Counted from the stretch's first letter, positions 30,417-40,142 are shown. The stretch is 64,000 nucleotides of DNA from Deinococcus sp. YIM 134068 (GCF_036543075.1 NZ_JAZHPF010000016.1:1-64000), one strand, 5' to 3'. Numbers and translations are program-made. Notes: generated from the sequence alone by a model not told the origin.

Positions 30417-30767
30417 TCAAGGGGGGGAGGTCCGACCTCCTGGGTGTGGGGTCCCGGCGGACCGCGCGGTGGCCGTCCCCCTCTCCGGGAACCACGTGTG
30501 GAACTGGCCTCCGACGAAGTACAGCCGCTGCCGCTCGTCCTCGTCGGCCCGCAGGGGAGAGTAGCTCGCCCGGTAGACCTGACCTCCCGCCGAGAGCAGC
30601 ACGGGGATGAGCACGTCGGGTTCCCCGTGGGGGGTGGTGAAGGCGAGCGTGCCCACCGGGATTTGCGCGTGTTCGGAGGCGATGACGAAACCGACGTGGC
30701 GCTGCTGTCCCACATAGAGGACCTGAATTCGCACAGGTTCGGTTCGCCTCACGCCTTGATTTTCCAT
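30417..30767 (-). CDS. Hypothetical protein
   Basis: 116 residues, unrecognised. A predicted beta-rich core (RIQVLYVGQQRHVGFVIAS, TLAFTTPHGEPDVLIPVLL, QVYRASYSPLR, QRLYFVGGQFHTWFPE) is followed by a disordered Pro/Gly/Thr tail. No signal peptide. It lies upstream of the GH13 gene in the same direction, 124 nt away. The coding call rests on length, codon bias and the absence of a better frame. Confidence 0.45.
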   Translation of the reverse strand: MENQGVRRTEPVRIQVLYVGQQRHVGFVIASEHAQIPVGTLAFTTPHGEPDVLIPVLLSAGGQVYRASYSPLRADEDERQRLYFVGGQFHTWFPERGTATARSAGTPHPGGRTSPP

Positions 30768-31069
30768 TCATGGAAGGGGCGTGCTGTAGCTTTTCCGACT
30801 CTCTTGTAGAGGCTTCGGCGCATTCCAACCGCTACCGGGCCGGGGAAGACGAGAACCGCCGATGACCCGGCCCTCGGACCTCCGCCCGCCTCCGCTACGG
30901 GGACGAAATGCCGCGCCCGTCGTTCTCGTCTCTCCGATCCGTAGCTCTCGGTACAGAGCAACACCTTCATCTGCCGACCCCAACTTGCCTTCCTGCCGAT
31001 TACATGTAACACTTCATCTGTCCTTCAAGTTTTCTAACCGTCGCTTCATCTGTTGTCCGGTGGGTCCTT
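30768..31069. other. 302-bp intergenic region with three CTTCATCTG direct repeats
   Basis: No gene is visible. CTTCATCTG occurs at 30965-30973, 31012-31020 and 31044-31052, all on the plus strand, ahead of the GntR gene. The stretch from about 30960 is more AT-rich than the surroundings, including ACATGTAACACTTCATC, as expected for a promoter and operator zone. Confidence 0.5.
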
Positions 31070-31750
31070 GTGCCTGCCCGGATGGAAGGAGGTGTCGCCA
31101 GCCTGTTTCAACCCATCGCCAGCGCGCGGGTCGTGGACGCGGTGCGGGAGCGGTTGCGCTCGGCCATCCTCTCCGGGGACCTCACGCCGGGAAGTCGGCT
31201 GAGCGTGCCCGGACTCGCGCGGCAACTGGGGGTGAGCCGCTCGCCCGTGCGGGAGGCGGTGCTGCTCCTCGTGGGGGAGGGGCTGGCGGTGGAGCACTCG
31301 CGGCGGGGGGTGGAGGTCGCGCGGCTGGACGTGCCGGGCCTGCTGGAGCTGTACAGCCTGCGCGCGGCGGTGGAGGGGCTGGCGGCCTGTCTCGCGGCGG
31401 AGCGCATGGGCGGCCCCGACCTCGCGGCCCTGCGGGGAGTGCTGGACGCCCAGGGCGCGGCGGCGGTGGCGGATACCCGCAGCTTCCGGGAGCTGGACGC
31501 CCGCTTCCACCAGATCATCGTGCAGACGTGCGGCAACGCGCGACTGGCCCGCCACGCCGAACTCCTCGCCCGCGAGATGCGGCTCGCTGGGCCGCTGTTG
31601 CTGAACGACGCCCGACACCTGCGCCGCAGCCACGAGGAACACCGCGAGGTCGAACACGCCCTGCGGCAACGGGACGGCCCCGGTGCCGAGGCGGCCATGC
31701 GGGCGCACCTGACCCGTGTGGCGGGAGCGGTGCGGGCGCATCACACGTAA
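31070..31750 (+). CDS. GntR-family regulator, FadR/FCD subfamily
   Basis: 226 residues from a GTG; an in-frame ATG lies 12 nt on at 31082. The winged helix-turn-helix (about 12-80) includes VVDAVRERLRSAILSGDLTP, LSVPGLARQLGVSRSPVREA and LAVEHSRRGVEVA. The FCD effector domain follows (YSLRAAVEGLAACLAAER, FRELDARFHQIIVQTCGN, SHEEHREVEHALRQRD) with the Asp and His residues that bind a metal in this group. It probably controls the amino-acid ABC operon starting 64 nt downstream. Confidence 0.9.
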   Translation: MPARMEGGVASLFQPIASARVVDAVRERLRSAILSGDLTPGSRLSVPGLARQLGVSRSPVREAVLLLVGEGLAVEHSRRGVEVARLDVPGLLELYSLRAAVEGLAACLAAERMGGPDLAALRGVLDAQGAAAVADTRSFRELDARFHQIIVQTCGNARLARHAELLAREMRLAGPLLLNDARHLRRSHEEHREVEHALRQRDGPGAEAAMRAHLTRVAGAVRAHHT

Positions 31751-31760
31751 GGGTAAGCCT

Positions 31761-31788
31761 TCAGCCATCAGCTTTCAGCCATCAGCAA
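31761..31788. repeat. Heptad repeat, TCAGCCA/TCAGCTT/TCAGCCA/TCAGCAA
   Basis: Four 7-bp units beginning TCAGC lie between the GntR gene and the ribosome site of the binding-protein gene. Confidence 0.75.
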
Positions 31789-31814
31789 CCATTCTTCCAC
31801 TCAAGGAGACAACC

Positions 31815-32969
31815 ATGCACAAAGCAGCTTTGCTCGCCCTCACCCTCGCCGTCACGGGAGCCGCGCAGGCTCAGGGCACGATCAAGATCGGCGCGATCAC
31901 GTCCGTCACGGGGCGTTTCGCGGAGTTCGGCAAGATGCAGCTCGCGGGCTTCAAGGTCGGCGTGGCCGAGGTCAACCGCAAGGGGGGCATCCTCGGGCGC
32001 AAGATCGAGCTGATCATCGAGGACAACGCCTCGGACGTGAACAAGGGCCTCTCCGCCGCCGAGCGTCTCGTGAACGCGGGCGTGCCCCTCGTCATCAACG
32101 AGTATTCCTCCAGCCTCGTCAAGGCGCAGGCGCAGTACCTCGCCCGGCAGAAGGTCCCGGCCCTCGTCATCACCTCCAGCGGCGACGACATCACCAAGCC
32201 CGGCAGCGACTACGTGTACCGCCTCAACCAGCCCGCCACCGAGTACGCGCGGGTGCTGCTGAACATCTTCCGCGACAACAAGTTCAAGTCCTTCGCCGTG
32301 ATCGCGGGCACGGGCGCTTTCGAGAAGAGCGTGGCCGACGCCGCGAAGGAAATCGCCGGGGAATACGGCCTGACCGTGCTCGAAGACCAGCGGTACGACC
32401 GGGGCCTGACCGACTTCCGCCCGGTCCTCAACCGCATCAAGGCGCGGAACCCCGACGGCATCCTGATGGTCTCCTACGCCGAGGACTCCGTGGCCCTGAT
32501 CCGCCAGGCGCGCGAGGTCGGCCTGAGGCCCCGCCTCTTCGCCGGGGGCGCGGCGGGCTTTGCCCTCCCCGAGTTCGTCAAGGACGCGGGCAGCGCCGCC
32601 GAGAACGTCGTCACGGCGACCGCCTGGATTCCGCAACTGCGCTACGCGGGCACCCAGAAGCTCAACGTGGAGCTGAAAAAGGCGCTGGGCGGGCAAGAGC
32701 CGAGCTACCACGCCGCGCAGGCCTACGCGGGCGTCCTCGTCGCCGCCGAGGCCATCCGCCGCGCCGGGGGCACCGACCGCGAGAAGGTGAGGGCGGCCCT
32801 GGGGAGCCTGACGATGCAGACCGCCTTCGGCCCCATCCAATTCAAGGACTACGAGGGCTTCCGCAACCAGAACCCGCTGGCGATGGTGGCTCAGCAGGTT
32901 CAGGGCGGGGCGTTCGTGCCCGTGTACCCCAAGTCGGTGGTGCCACGGGCGATCAAGTTCGAGCGGTGA
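31815..32969 (+). CDS. livJ: Branched-chain amino acid ABC transporter, substrate-binding protein
   Basis: 384 residues from the ATG at 31815 behind AAGGAGACAACC. A signal peptide (MHKAALLALTLAVTGAAQAQ) leads into a type I periplasmic binding fold: IKIGAITSVTGRFAEFGKMQ, GGILGRKIELIIEDNASD, AAERLVNAGVPLVINEYSS and PSYHAAQAYAGVLVAAEAI. Members bind leucine, isoleucine, valine or related amino acids and amides. It heads livJHMGF. A hairpin-rich repeat separates it from livH, which may let the binding protein be made in excess. Confidence 0.92.
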   Translation: MHKAALLALTLAVTGAAQAQGTIKIGAITSVTGRFAEFGKMQLAGFKVGVAEVNRKGGILGRKIELIIEDNASDVNKGLSAAERLVNAGVPLVINEYSSSLVKAQAQYLARQKVPALVITSSGDDITKPGSDYVYRLNQPATEYARVLLNIFRDNKFKSFAVIAGTGAFEKSVADAAKEIAGEYGLTVLEDQRYDRGLTDFRPVLNRIKARNPDGILMVSYAEDSVALIRQAREVGLRPRLFAGGAAGFALPEFVKDAGSAAENVVTATAWIPQLRYAGTQKLNVELKKALGGQEPSYHAAQAYAGVLVAAEAIRRAGGTDREKVRAALGSLTMQTAFGPIQFKDYEGFRNQNPLAMVAQQVQGGAFVPVYPKSVVPRAIKFER

Positions 32970-33021
32970 GAACGAGGGTTGGGGGAGTTGACGGGCGAGT
33001 TTTCCGGGAGGCCGGGCTTGT

Positions 33022-33166
33022 TCACCCCCTCTCCTGCGGAGTTGTGCCAGTCCCGGCCTCCCCCCTCAAGGGGGAGGGTCGGGGAGGGGGGTGACGAGCA
33101 CCGCTCGTCCTCCTACTGGACGACGAAAACGCCCTCACTGCCCAATCCGTACTTCACATCAGGCGT
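33022..33166. repeat. Hairpin-rich composite repeat, copy D, between livJ and livH
   Basis: The left part (TTCACCCCCTCTCC) matches the composite repeats at 40 and 51.8 kb. The middle has the palindrome CCTCCCCCCTCAAGGGGGAGG and the hairpin GACGAGCACCGCTCGTC (33093-33109). The right end (CACATCAGGCGT, 33155-33166) matches the MITE terminus, but no matching left terminus is seen. It lies inside the liv operon directly after the binding-protein gene. Confidence 0.7.
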
Positions 33167-33208
33167 TCAGGGGGAGGAGTAAACCGCCCACACGCTCACC
33201 GCTTTTGC

Positions 33209-33236
33209 CACTCCCCACTGACCACTCCCCATCTCC
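33209..33236. repeat. Heptad repeat, CCACTCC/CCACTGA/CCACTCC/CCATCTC
   Basis: Four 7-bp units end 10 nt before livH, close in sequence to the array at 18854. Confidence 0.8.
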
Positions 33237-33246
33237 CGGAGTTCCA

Positions 33247-34134
33247 ATGGACCAGGCCTCCCTCACCGCCCTCCTTCAGACGCTCGCGCAGGGTCTCCTC
33301 ACCGGGGGCCTGTATGCCTTGATCGGCACCGGCCTCAGCCTGATCTTCGGCGTGATGCGGGTCATCAACTTCGCGCACGGCGACTTTCTCGCCATCGGCA
33401 TGTTCATCACGCTGGCCCTGTTCCGCTCCTTCAACCTCGACCCCTACCTCAGCCTGCTCGTGGCGGCCCCGGCGGGCTTCGCGCTCGGCTTCGTCATCCA
33501 ACGCTTCGTCCTCGCGCGCCTCGGGGACCGATTGGGCGAGGGAAGCATGCTCGCCACGCTCGGCATCGGATTGATCGTGAGCAACACGCTGCTGCTGACC
33601 TTCGGGGCACAGCCGCAGAACATCAACGTGCCCTACGCGACGAACACCTTTCAACTCGGCGGCGTGCAGATCAGCATTCCGCTCCTGATCGCTGGGCTGG
33701 GGACGGTGACGGCCATCGTGGGCCTGAACCTGCTGCTCTACCGCACCGAACTGGGCCGCGCCATCCGCGCCACCGCGCAAAATCCGCTCGGGGCCGAGTT
33801 GCAGGGCGTGAAGACGACCCAGATTCAGGCCATCGTCTTCGGCCTCGGGGTGGCCTTCGCCGCCATCGCGGGCGTGCTGCTGATGCCGCTGCTGTACGCC
33901 TTCCCCACGGTGGGCGAGAATTACACGACGAAGGCGTTCATCGTGACCGTGCTGGGCGGGCTGGGCAATCTGCCGGGGGCCGTCGTGGGCGGGCTGGTCC
34001 TCGGCGTCATCGAGTCGCTGGGGGCGTTCTACGTCTCCAACAACTACCGCGACGCCTACGGGCTGGTCGCCTTCCTCCTCGTGCTGCTGCTGCGCCCGGA
34101 GGGCCTGTTCGGGCGGACGGTGAAACGGGTATGA
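33247..34134 (+). CDS. livH: Branched-chain amino acid ABC transporter permease LivH
   Basis: 295 residues from the ATG at 33247. Eight or so hydrophobic helices fill the protein. The family hallmarks are LTGGLYALIGTGLSLIFGVM RVINFAHG, the EAA-like region RATAQNPLGAELQGVKTTQI and LGGLGNLPGAVVGGLVLGV near the end. It forms the inner-membrane channel with LivM. Its end overlaps livM by ATGA. Confidence 0.95.
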   Translation: MDQASLTALLQTLAQGLLTGGLYALIGTGLSLIFGVMRVINFAHGDFLAIGMFITLALFRSFNLDPYLSLLVAAPAGFALGFVIQRFVLARLGDRLGEGSMLATLGIGLIVSNTLLLTFGAQPQNINVPYATNTFQLGGVQISIPLLIAGLGTVTAIVGLNLLLYRTELGRAIRATAQNPLGAELQGVKTTQIQAIVFGLGVAFAAIAGVLLMPLLYAFPTVGENYTTKAFIVTVLGGLGNLPGAVVGGLVLGVIESLGAFYVSNNYRDAYGLVAFLLVLLLRPEGLFGRTVKRV

Positions 34135-35138
34135 CGACCGCCGCCCCCCTCCCCGCCGCCCGCCCCCGCGCGCTGACCTTCGGCAACGTGTGGCTGAGCC
34201 TGGCGCTCCTCGCGGTGATGCTCGCTTACCCCTTCGTGTTCGGCAAGGCGCTGAACTTCGGCGTGTCCACCCTGATCTTCGCGGGGCTGGCGATGAGTTG
34301 GAACATCCTCGGCGGCTGGGCCGGGCAGACCAGCCTGGGCCATGCGGCGCTCCTCGGCGTCGGCGCGTACACCATGACGCTGCTCGCCACGCCGGAGCGC
34401 GTCCCGGCCTTCCTCGGCGGTCCACTCGCGCCGTGGTGGGGCACCCTGATCGGCATGGTCCTCGCCGTGCTGCTGGCCGCCGTGTGGGGCGGGCTGACCT
34501 TCCGGCTGCGGGGAAGTTACTTCACCCTGTCCACCATCGCCGTCGCGCTCGTGATCCGGCTCGTCGCCATCAACTCCGAGTGGACGGGCGGCGCGGAGGG
34601 CCTGTTCATGCCTGAGCTGCCCACCCTCTTCGGCCTTGACCTCTTCGACCGCAAGGTGGAGTACGGCCTCGCGTTCGCGTTCGTGACGCTGACGCTGCTC
34701 GTCACGCACCTCATCCGCCGCTCGCGCCTCGGGTACGCCCTCCAGGCCGTGCGCGAGGACGAGGACGGTGCGCGGGCGCTCGGCATCGACCCGGCGCGGA
34801 TGAAGCTCGTCGCCTTCATGCTCAGCGCGGCGCTGACCGCCCTGGGGGGAAGCCTCTATGCCATCTACCTGCAAGCCTTCGAGCCGCACACCCTGCTCGA
34901 ACTGCCCATCTCCGTGCAGATTGCGCTCATGGCGGTCATCGGCGGGCGGACGAGCATTCAGGGGCCGATGATCGGCGCGATCCTGCTCGCCACCTTCGGC
35001 GAGGTGTTCCGCACGGTGTTCTCCAGCGCGAACCTGCTGATCTACGGCGTCCTGATCCTCGTCGTCACCCTGTTCGCCCCGAACGGCATCATGGGCCTGT
35101 TCACGCGCGGCGGGCGCAGGCTGGGGACGGCGCGATGA
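34131..35138 (+). CDS. livM: Branched-chain amino acid ABC transporter permease LivM
   Basis: 335 residues. Hallmarks are LNFGVSTLIFAGLAMSWNIL, GGWAGQTSLGHAALLGVGAY, the cytoplasmic loop YALQAVREDEDGARALGIDP and VIGGRTSIQGPMIGAILLAT, with about nine membrane helices. It is the second channel subunit of the LivHMGF importer. It overlaps both livH and livG by 4 nt, so the operon is translationally coupled. Confidence 0.95.
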   Translation: MTTAAPLPAARPRALTFGNVWLSLALLAVMLAYPFVFGKALNFGVSTLIFAGLAMSWNILGGWAGQTSLGHAALLGVGAYTMTLLATPERVPAFLGGPLAPWWGTLIGMVLAVLLAAVWGGLTFRLRGSYFTLSTIAVALVIRLVAINSEWTGGAEGLFMPELPTLFGLDLFDRKVEYGLAFAFVTLTLLVTHLIRRSRLGYALQAVREDEDGARALGIDPARMKLVAFMLSAALTALGGSLYAIYLQAFEPHTLLELPISVQIALMAVIGGRTSIQGPMIGAILLATFGEVFRTVFSSANLLIYGVLILVVTLFAPNGIMGLFTRGGRRLGTAR

Positions 35139-35917
35139 CCCAGCCACCCCTTCCCGAACTCACCACGTTTCCGGGCCAGCCCGTCCACACCCCGAAAGGG
35201 CCTCCCCTCCTCACCGCCGAGGGCATCACCGTGCGCTTCGGGGGCGTCACCGCCGTGAAGGACATCAGCCTCGCCGTGCGGCCCGGCGAAATCCTCGGGC
35301 TGATCGGGCCGAACGGGGCGGGGAAGACCACGCTCTTCAACGCGCTGACCGGCTTCGTGCGCCCCAGCGCCGGGCGTGTCACCTTCGACGGGCGCGACGT
35401 GACCCACATCCAGCCGCAGGCCCGCGCCCGCCTCGGCATGGCCCGCACCTTTCAGGTCGAGCGGCCCTTCGAGGACCTGAGCGTGCTCGAAAACGTCCTC
35501 GTGGCCGCCTTCCTGCGCCACCGGGGCCGGGAGGCCGAGGACCGCGCCTACGCCGTGCTGGAGCGGGTGGGTCTTGCCGACCGGGCCGTGCAGCCCGCCG
35601 CCGAACTCAACCTCGCCCGACGACGCCGCCTCGAAATCGCCAAAGCCCTCGCCCTCGAACCCCGGATGCTCTTCCTCGACGAGAGCATCGCCGGCCTCAA
35701 CCCGCCCGCCCAGCAGGAGATGGTGGCCCTCGTCCGCACGCTGGCGCAGAGCGGCCTCGGCATCGTGATGGTCGAACACATCATGCACGTCATCATGTCG
35801 CTGTCCGACCACGTGATCTGCATGGCCTTCGGGGAACTCCTCGCCGAGGGGCACCCGCAGGCCGTCGCCAGTCACCCGGACGTGATCCGCGCCTACCTGG
35901 GGGATGACCATGACTAG
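35135..35917 (+). CDS. livG: Branched-chain amino acid ABC transporter ATPase LivG
   Basis: 260 residues. Walker A is LIGPNGAGKTTLFNALTGF (about residues 55-73), with a Q-loop at RTFQVERPFEDLSVLENVL and a C-terminal segment typical of LivG (SDHVICMAFGELLAEGHPQA). Two departures from consensus are visible: the signature reads LNLARRRRLEIAKAL instead of an LSGGQ-like form, and Walker B ends LFLDES rather than DEP. Some LivG-like ATPases tolerate similar changes, so it is probably functional with LivF, LivH and LivM. Confidence 0.93.
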   Translation: MTQPPLPELTTFPGQPVHTPKGPPLLTAEGITVRFGGVTAVKDISLAVRPGEILGLIGPNGAGKTTLFNALTGFVRPSAGRVTFDGRDVTHIQPQARARLGMARTFQVERPFEDLSVLENVLVAAFLRHRGREAEDRAYAVLERVGLADRAVQPAAELNLARRRRLEIAKALALEPRMLFLDESIAGLNPPAQQEMVALVRTLAQSGLGIVMVEHIMHVIMSLSDHVICMAFGELLAEGHPQAVASHPDVIRAYLGDDHD

Positions 35918-36662
35918 CCCGCTGCTGGAAAAAACGTCTCCTCCAACCCGCGACCGGGTGCTCAACGCCGACGGGCTGGAGGTCGCCTACGGTGAGGTGC
36001 AGGTCGTCTTCGGGGTCGGCCTGCACGTGGACAAGGGCGAACTCGTCGGGCTGGTGGGTGGCAACGGCAGCGGCAAGAGCACCATCCTGCGCGTGCTGTC
36101 GGGAATGCTGAAGGCCCGCGCGGGCACGGCGACCTACCGGGGCCACACCCTCAACGGCGTGCCACCCCACAAGATTACCGACCTCGGCGTGGCGCACGTG
36201 CCGATGGGCCGTCAGCTCTTCGGGCAGATGACGGTGGAGGAGAACCTGCTGATGGGCGCTTACCTCTCCCGCACGCGGGCGAACCGGGCGGCCAACCTCC
36301 AGAAGGTGTACGACTTCTTCCCGCGCCTGACGGAGAAGCGCACGACACCCGCCGCCGCCCTCTCCGGCGGGGAGCAGCAGATGGTCGCCATCGGTCGCGC
36401 CCTGATGAGCGAGCCGGAAGTGTTGCTGATGGACGAACCCTCCCTCGGCCTCGCGCCCCTCGTCGTGGCGGAGGTCATGCGGGTGATCGGCTCGTTGCGC
36501 GAACTTGGCCTGACCGTCCTCCTCGTGGAGCAGAACGTGCGGCAGGTGCTCAAGGTGACGGACCGCACCTACGTGCTGGAACTCGGGCGGCTGGTGAAGG
36601 AGGGGCCGAGCCGCGAGCTGATGGGCGACCCCGAGATCGTCCGGGCATATCTGGGAGTGTGA
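35904..36662 (+). CDS. livF: Branched-chain amino acid ABC transporter ATPase LivF
   Basis: 252 residues, starting inside the end of livG (14-nt overlap; an ATG at 35910 is also possible). Walker A VGGNGSGKSTILRVLSGM, signature LSGGEQQMVAIGRALMS and Walker B LLMDEPSLGLAP are canonical, followed by the switch His equivalent in VLLVEQNVRQ. Together with LivG it powers import. Last gene of the operon. Confidence 0.95.
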   Translation: MTMTSPLLEKTSPPTRDRVLNADGLEVAYGEVQVVFGVGLHVDKGELVGLVGGNGSGKSTILRVLSGMLKARAGTATYRGHTLNGVPPHKITDLGVAHVPMGRQLFGQMTVEENLLMGAYLSRTRANRAANLQKVYDFFPRLTEKRTTPAAALSGGEQQMVAIGRALMSEPEVLLMDEPSLGLAPLVVAEVMRVIGSLRELGLTVLLVEQNVRQVLKVTDRTYVLELGRLVKEGPSRELMGDPEIVRAYLGV

Positions 36663-36699
36663 GGGGCGCTCCTTTAACCGCCGCGTAACCGACCTGCGG

Positions 36700-36705
36700 C
36701 ACACT
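36700..36705 (+). promoter_or_regulatory. Possible leaderless -10 box CACACT of htrA
   Basis: CACACT ends 6 nt before the GTG at 36712. The spacing fits the leaderless rule, but the first base departs from TANNNT. Confidence 0.3.
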
Positions 36706-36711
36706 GCATAC

Positions 36712-37947
<1,236 letters not shown>

Positions 37948-37957
37948 GCCAAAGGGA

Positions 37958-38006
37958 ATCGGCCCCGAGGGTGGCGAATGTGCCATCCGGGGCCGATCTT
38001 CTCTTT
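37958..38006 (+). terminator. Terminator after htrA
   Basis: ATCGGCCCCG (37958-37967) pairs perfectly with CGGGGCCGAT (37988-37997), and the loop itself can pair (GGTGGC with GCCATC). CTTCTCTTT follows. It lies between convergent transcripts and could also stop the minus-strand sugar operon. Confidence 0.75.
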
Positions 38007-38010
38007 CTGC

Positions 38011-38038
38011 TGGCGGCTGGAAGCTGGAAGCTGGCCGC
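38011..38038. repeat. Heptad repeat, TGGCGGC/TGGAAGC/TGGAAGC/TGGCCGC
   Basis: Four 7-bp units lie after the htrA terminator. The array is almost the same as that at 44758-44785. Confidence 0.8.
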
Positions 38039-38041
38039 CCC

Positions 38042-38932
38042 CTACCCCTTCACACTCCCCGTCAACGACGCCCCCTCGATAAAATACTTCTGGAACACGA
38101 AGAAGATCAGCACGACGGGCAGCAGCACGAGGACCGACGCGGCCATCAGCAGTTGCCACTGCGTGTCGTTCGCCGAGCGGAAGGTCGCCAGGCCCACCTG
38201 CAACGTGTACAGCCGCTCGTCGTTGAGGTACAGCAGCGGGTTGACGTAATCGTTCCACGTGCCGTCGAAGGTGAAGATGGCGACCGTGGCGAGGGCGGGC
38301 GTGGCGAGCGGCAACACGACCCGCGCCCAAATCCACAGCTCGTTCGCGCCGTCCACCCGCGCGGCCTCCAGCAGCTCGTTCGGGATGCCCAGGAAGTATT
38401 GCCGCAGCAGGAAGGTGAAGAACGCCCCCGCGAAGAAGCTCGGCACGACGAGCGGCAGGTACGTGTTGATCCACCCCAGCTTGCTGAACAGCACGTACTG
38501 CGGCACCAGCGTCACGAGGCCCGGAATCATCATCGTGGAGAGCAGCACCAGGAAGAGGAAGTCGCGTCCCGGAAACCGCAGCTTGGCGAACCCGTAGGCC
38601 GCCAGCGAACACGAGAGCACCGTCCCGAAGGTCACGCTCAGCGCGTAGAGCAGCGTGTTCACGGCGTAGCGGGTGAAGGGCGCGCTCGCCCACGCCTCGG
38701 CGTAGTTGCCCCACACGACGGGGCTGGGAATCCAGCGCGGCGGGTACGCGAACACGTCCGCGTCGGCCTTCAGCGAGGTCGAGACCATCCACAGCGCCGG
38801 GTACAGGATGAGCAGCGACAGCCCCACGAGGGCGGCGAAGGCGAGCGCCCGGCCCAGGAACGCCCCCCCTGCCCTCCGGCCCGGTCCCGTGGGCAGCGGA
38901 CGCACCCGCACCTGCGGACGGGTCAGGGCCAT
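38042..38932 (-). CDS. Sugar ABC transporter permease (MalG/CUT1 type)
   Basis: 296 residues with six membrane helices. The first (AFAALVGLSLLILYPALWMV) is followed by the CUT1 MalG pattern STSLKADADVFAYPPRWIP, YAGFAK-like YGFAKLRFPGRDF and the EAA loop LLEAARVDGANELWIWARVV LP. It pairs with the MalF-type permease encoded just upstream and a shared ATPase (MsmK/MalK type) that is not in this window. One nucleotide separates its start from the previous stop, so translation is probably coupled. Confidence 0.93.
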   Translation of the reverse strand: MALTRPQVRVRPLPTGPGRRAGGAFLGRALAFAALVGLSLLILYPALWMVSTSLKADADVFAYPPRWIPSPVVWGNYAEAWASAPFTRYAVNTLLYALSVTFGTVLSCSLAAYGFAKLRFPGRDFLFLVLLSTMMIPGLVTLVPQYVLFSKLGWINTYLPLVVPSFFAGAFFTFLLRQYFLGIPNELLEAARVDGANELWIWARVVLPLATPALATVAIFTFDGTWNDYVNPLLYLNDERLYTLQVGLATFRSANDTQWQLLMAASVLVLLPVVLIFFVFQKYFIEGASLTGSVKG

Positions 38933-38933
38933 C

Positions 38934-39893
38934 TCAGCGCACCTCGCCTTCGTAGTGGACCCAGCGTTTGGAGAGCCACAGTTGCACGCCCGTGATCAGG
39001 AGCGTGATCAGCAGCAGAATCCACGCCATCGCCGAGGCGTAGCCCATCCGCAGGTCGGTGAAGGCCGTCTGCCAGATGTACAGCCCGTAGAAGAGCGTGC
39101 TGTCACTCGGCCCGCCCTTCGTCAGGATCAGCGACTCGGACCAGAACTGCATCGCCCCCGCAATCCCCGTAATGATCTTGAAGAAGATGACGGGCGAGAT
39201 CAGCGGCACCGTCACCGCCCAGAACTGCCGCACGGGCGAGGCCCCGTCGATCTGCGCCGACTCGTACAGGTCGCGCGGCACGCCCCGCAGCGCCGCCAGA
39301 TAGAACATGAAACTTCCCGCTGCCGTCCACATGCTCATGATGATGAGGGCGGGCTTGGACCAAGCGGGGTCGCCGAACCACAGCGGCAGGTTGTTCTCGT
39401 CCACGCCGAGGCGGTACAGCCCCGTGTTGATCAGCCCCACCTGCGGATTGAACACCCACAGCCACAGCAGCAGCACCGCCACGCCCGTCAGCACTTTGGG
39501 CAGGAAGAAGATCGTGCGGAAGAACCGCTGTCCCCGCACCTCCTGATTGAGCAGCACGGCGATCAGCAGCCCGGTGGCGATGCCCAGCGGCACCGCGAAC
39601 GCCGCGTAGTAGGCGGTGTTCCCCAGCGCCCGCCAGAAGCGCGTGTCCTCGGTGAGCAGGCGCACGTAGTTCTGCACGCCCACCCAGTCGAAGCGCGAGG
39701 TGATGTCGTAGTTCGTGAAGCTCGCGTACAGCGAGAACAGCATCGGCCCCAGCACAAAGCAGAGGAAGCCGAGCAGCCACGGCGCGATGAACAGGTAGCC
39801 CCACAGCGCCTCCCGCTGGCGGCCATTCAGCCCACGGCGGCGCGGCAGGGCCGGGCGGGACAGGGGAGGGGAAGAGGTGGCCGTGCCCCTCAC
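38934..39893 (-). CDS. Sugar ABC transporter permease (MalF/CUT1 type)
   Basis: 319 residues if the GTG at 39893 is used. Six helices follow a basic N-terminus (RRRGLNGRQREALWGYLFIA), with SLYASFTNYDITSRFDWVG and the EAA loop DLYESAQIDGASPVRQFWAV. The frame is open much further up but enters a repeat. The only good ribosome site (CCAGGAGGAAA) serves an ATG at 39925 that reads 11 codons and stops at a TGA overlapping this GTG. That is either a coupled leader peptide or an N-terminal frameshift. Confidence 0.88.
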   Translation of the reverse strand: MRGTATSSPPLSRPALPRRRGLNGRQREALWGYLFIAPWLLGFLCFVLGPMLFSLYASFTNYDITSRFDWVGVQNYVRLLTEDTRFWRALGNTAYYAAFAVPLGIATGLLIAVLLNQEVRGQRFFRTIFFLPKVLTGVAVLLLWLWVFNPQVGLINTGLYRLGVDENNLPLWFGDPAWSKPALIIMSMWTAAGSFMFYLAALRGVPRDLYESAQIDGASPVRQFWAVTVPLISPVIFFKIITGIAGAMQFWSESLILTKGGPSDSTLFYGLYIWQTAFTDLRMGYASAMAWILLLITLLITGVQLWLSKRWVHYEGEVR

Positions 39894-39925
39894 GGCTGGG
39901 AGTTCCCGGTGGGAGCGGAAAACAT
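39890..39925 (-). other. 11-codon upstream ORF overlapping the permease start
   Basis: ATG at 39925, MFSAPTGNSQP, with its TGA overlapping the permease GTG (GTGA). AGGAGG lies 8 nt upstream. It could couple translation to the permease or mark a one-base lesion. Confidence 0.4.
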
Positions 39926-40003
39926 AGGGGTTTCCTCCTGGGTTGGGGTCGGTGGAAGAGGGGGAGTTGGGAGGTTCTTTGATAAGGATGCCCTGCCCGT
40001 TCA

Positions 40004-40142
40004 CCCCCTCCCGGCCTCCCTCCTCAAGGGGGAGGAGAAAAAAGCAAAAGCTCTTGCTCTTTTTGCTCCCTCTCCCCTTGTGGGTGACTCGGAGAGCTGC
40101 GAAGCAGAGGGCCGGGGAGAGGGGTGGCAAGCACAGCTTGCC
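40004..40142. repeat. Hairpin-rich composite repeat, copy E, between binding-protein and permease genes
   Basis: It contains CCTCCCTCCTCAAGGGGGAGGAG, a linker AAAAAAGCAAAAGCTCTTGC able to fold, a CCCTCTCCCC/GGGGAGAGGGG arm pair and the hairpin GGCAAGCACAGCTTGCC (40126-40142). Its reverse complement aligns with copy F over about 120 bp. A 26-29-bp insertion (about 40080-40108) splits the second palindrome. It lies inside the operon right after the binding-protein gene. Confidence 0.7.
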
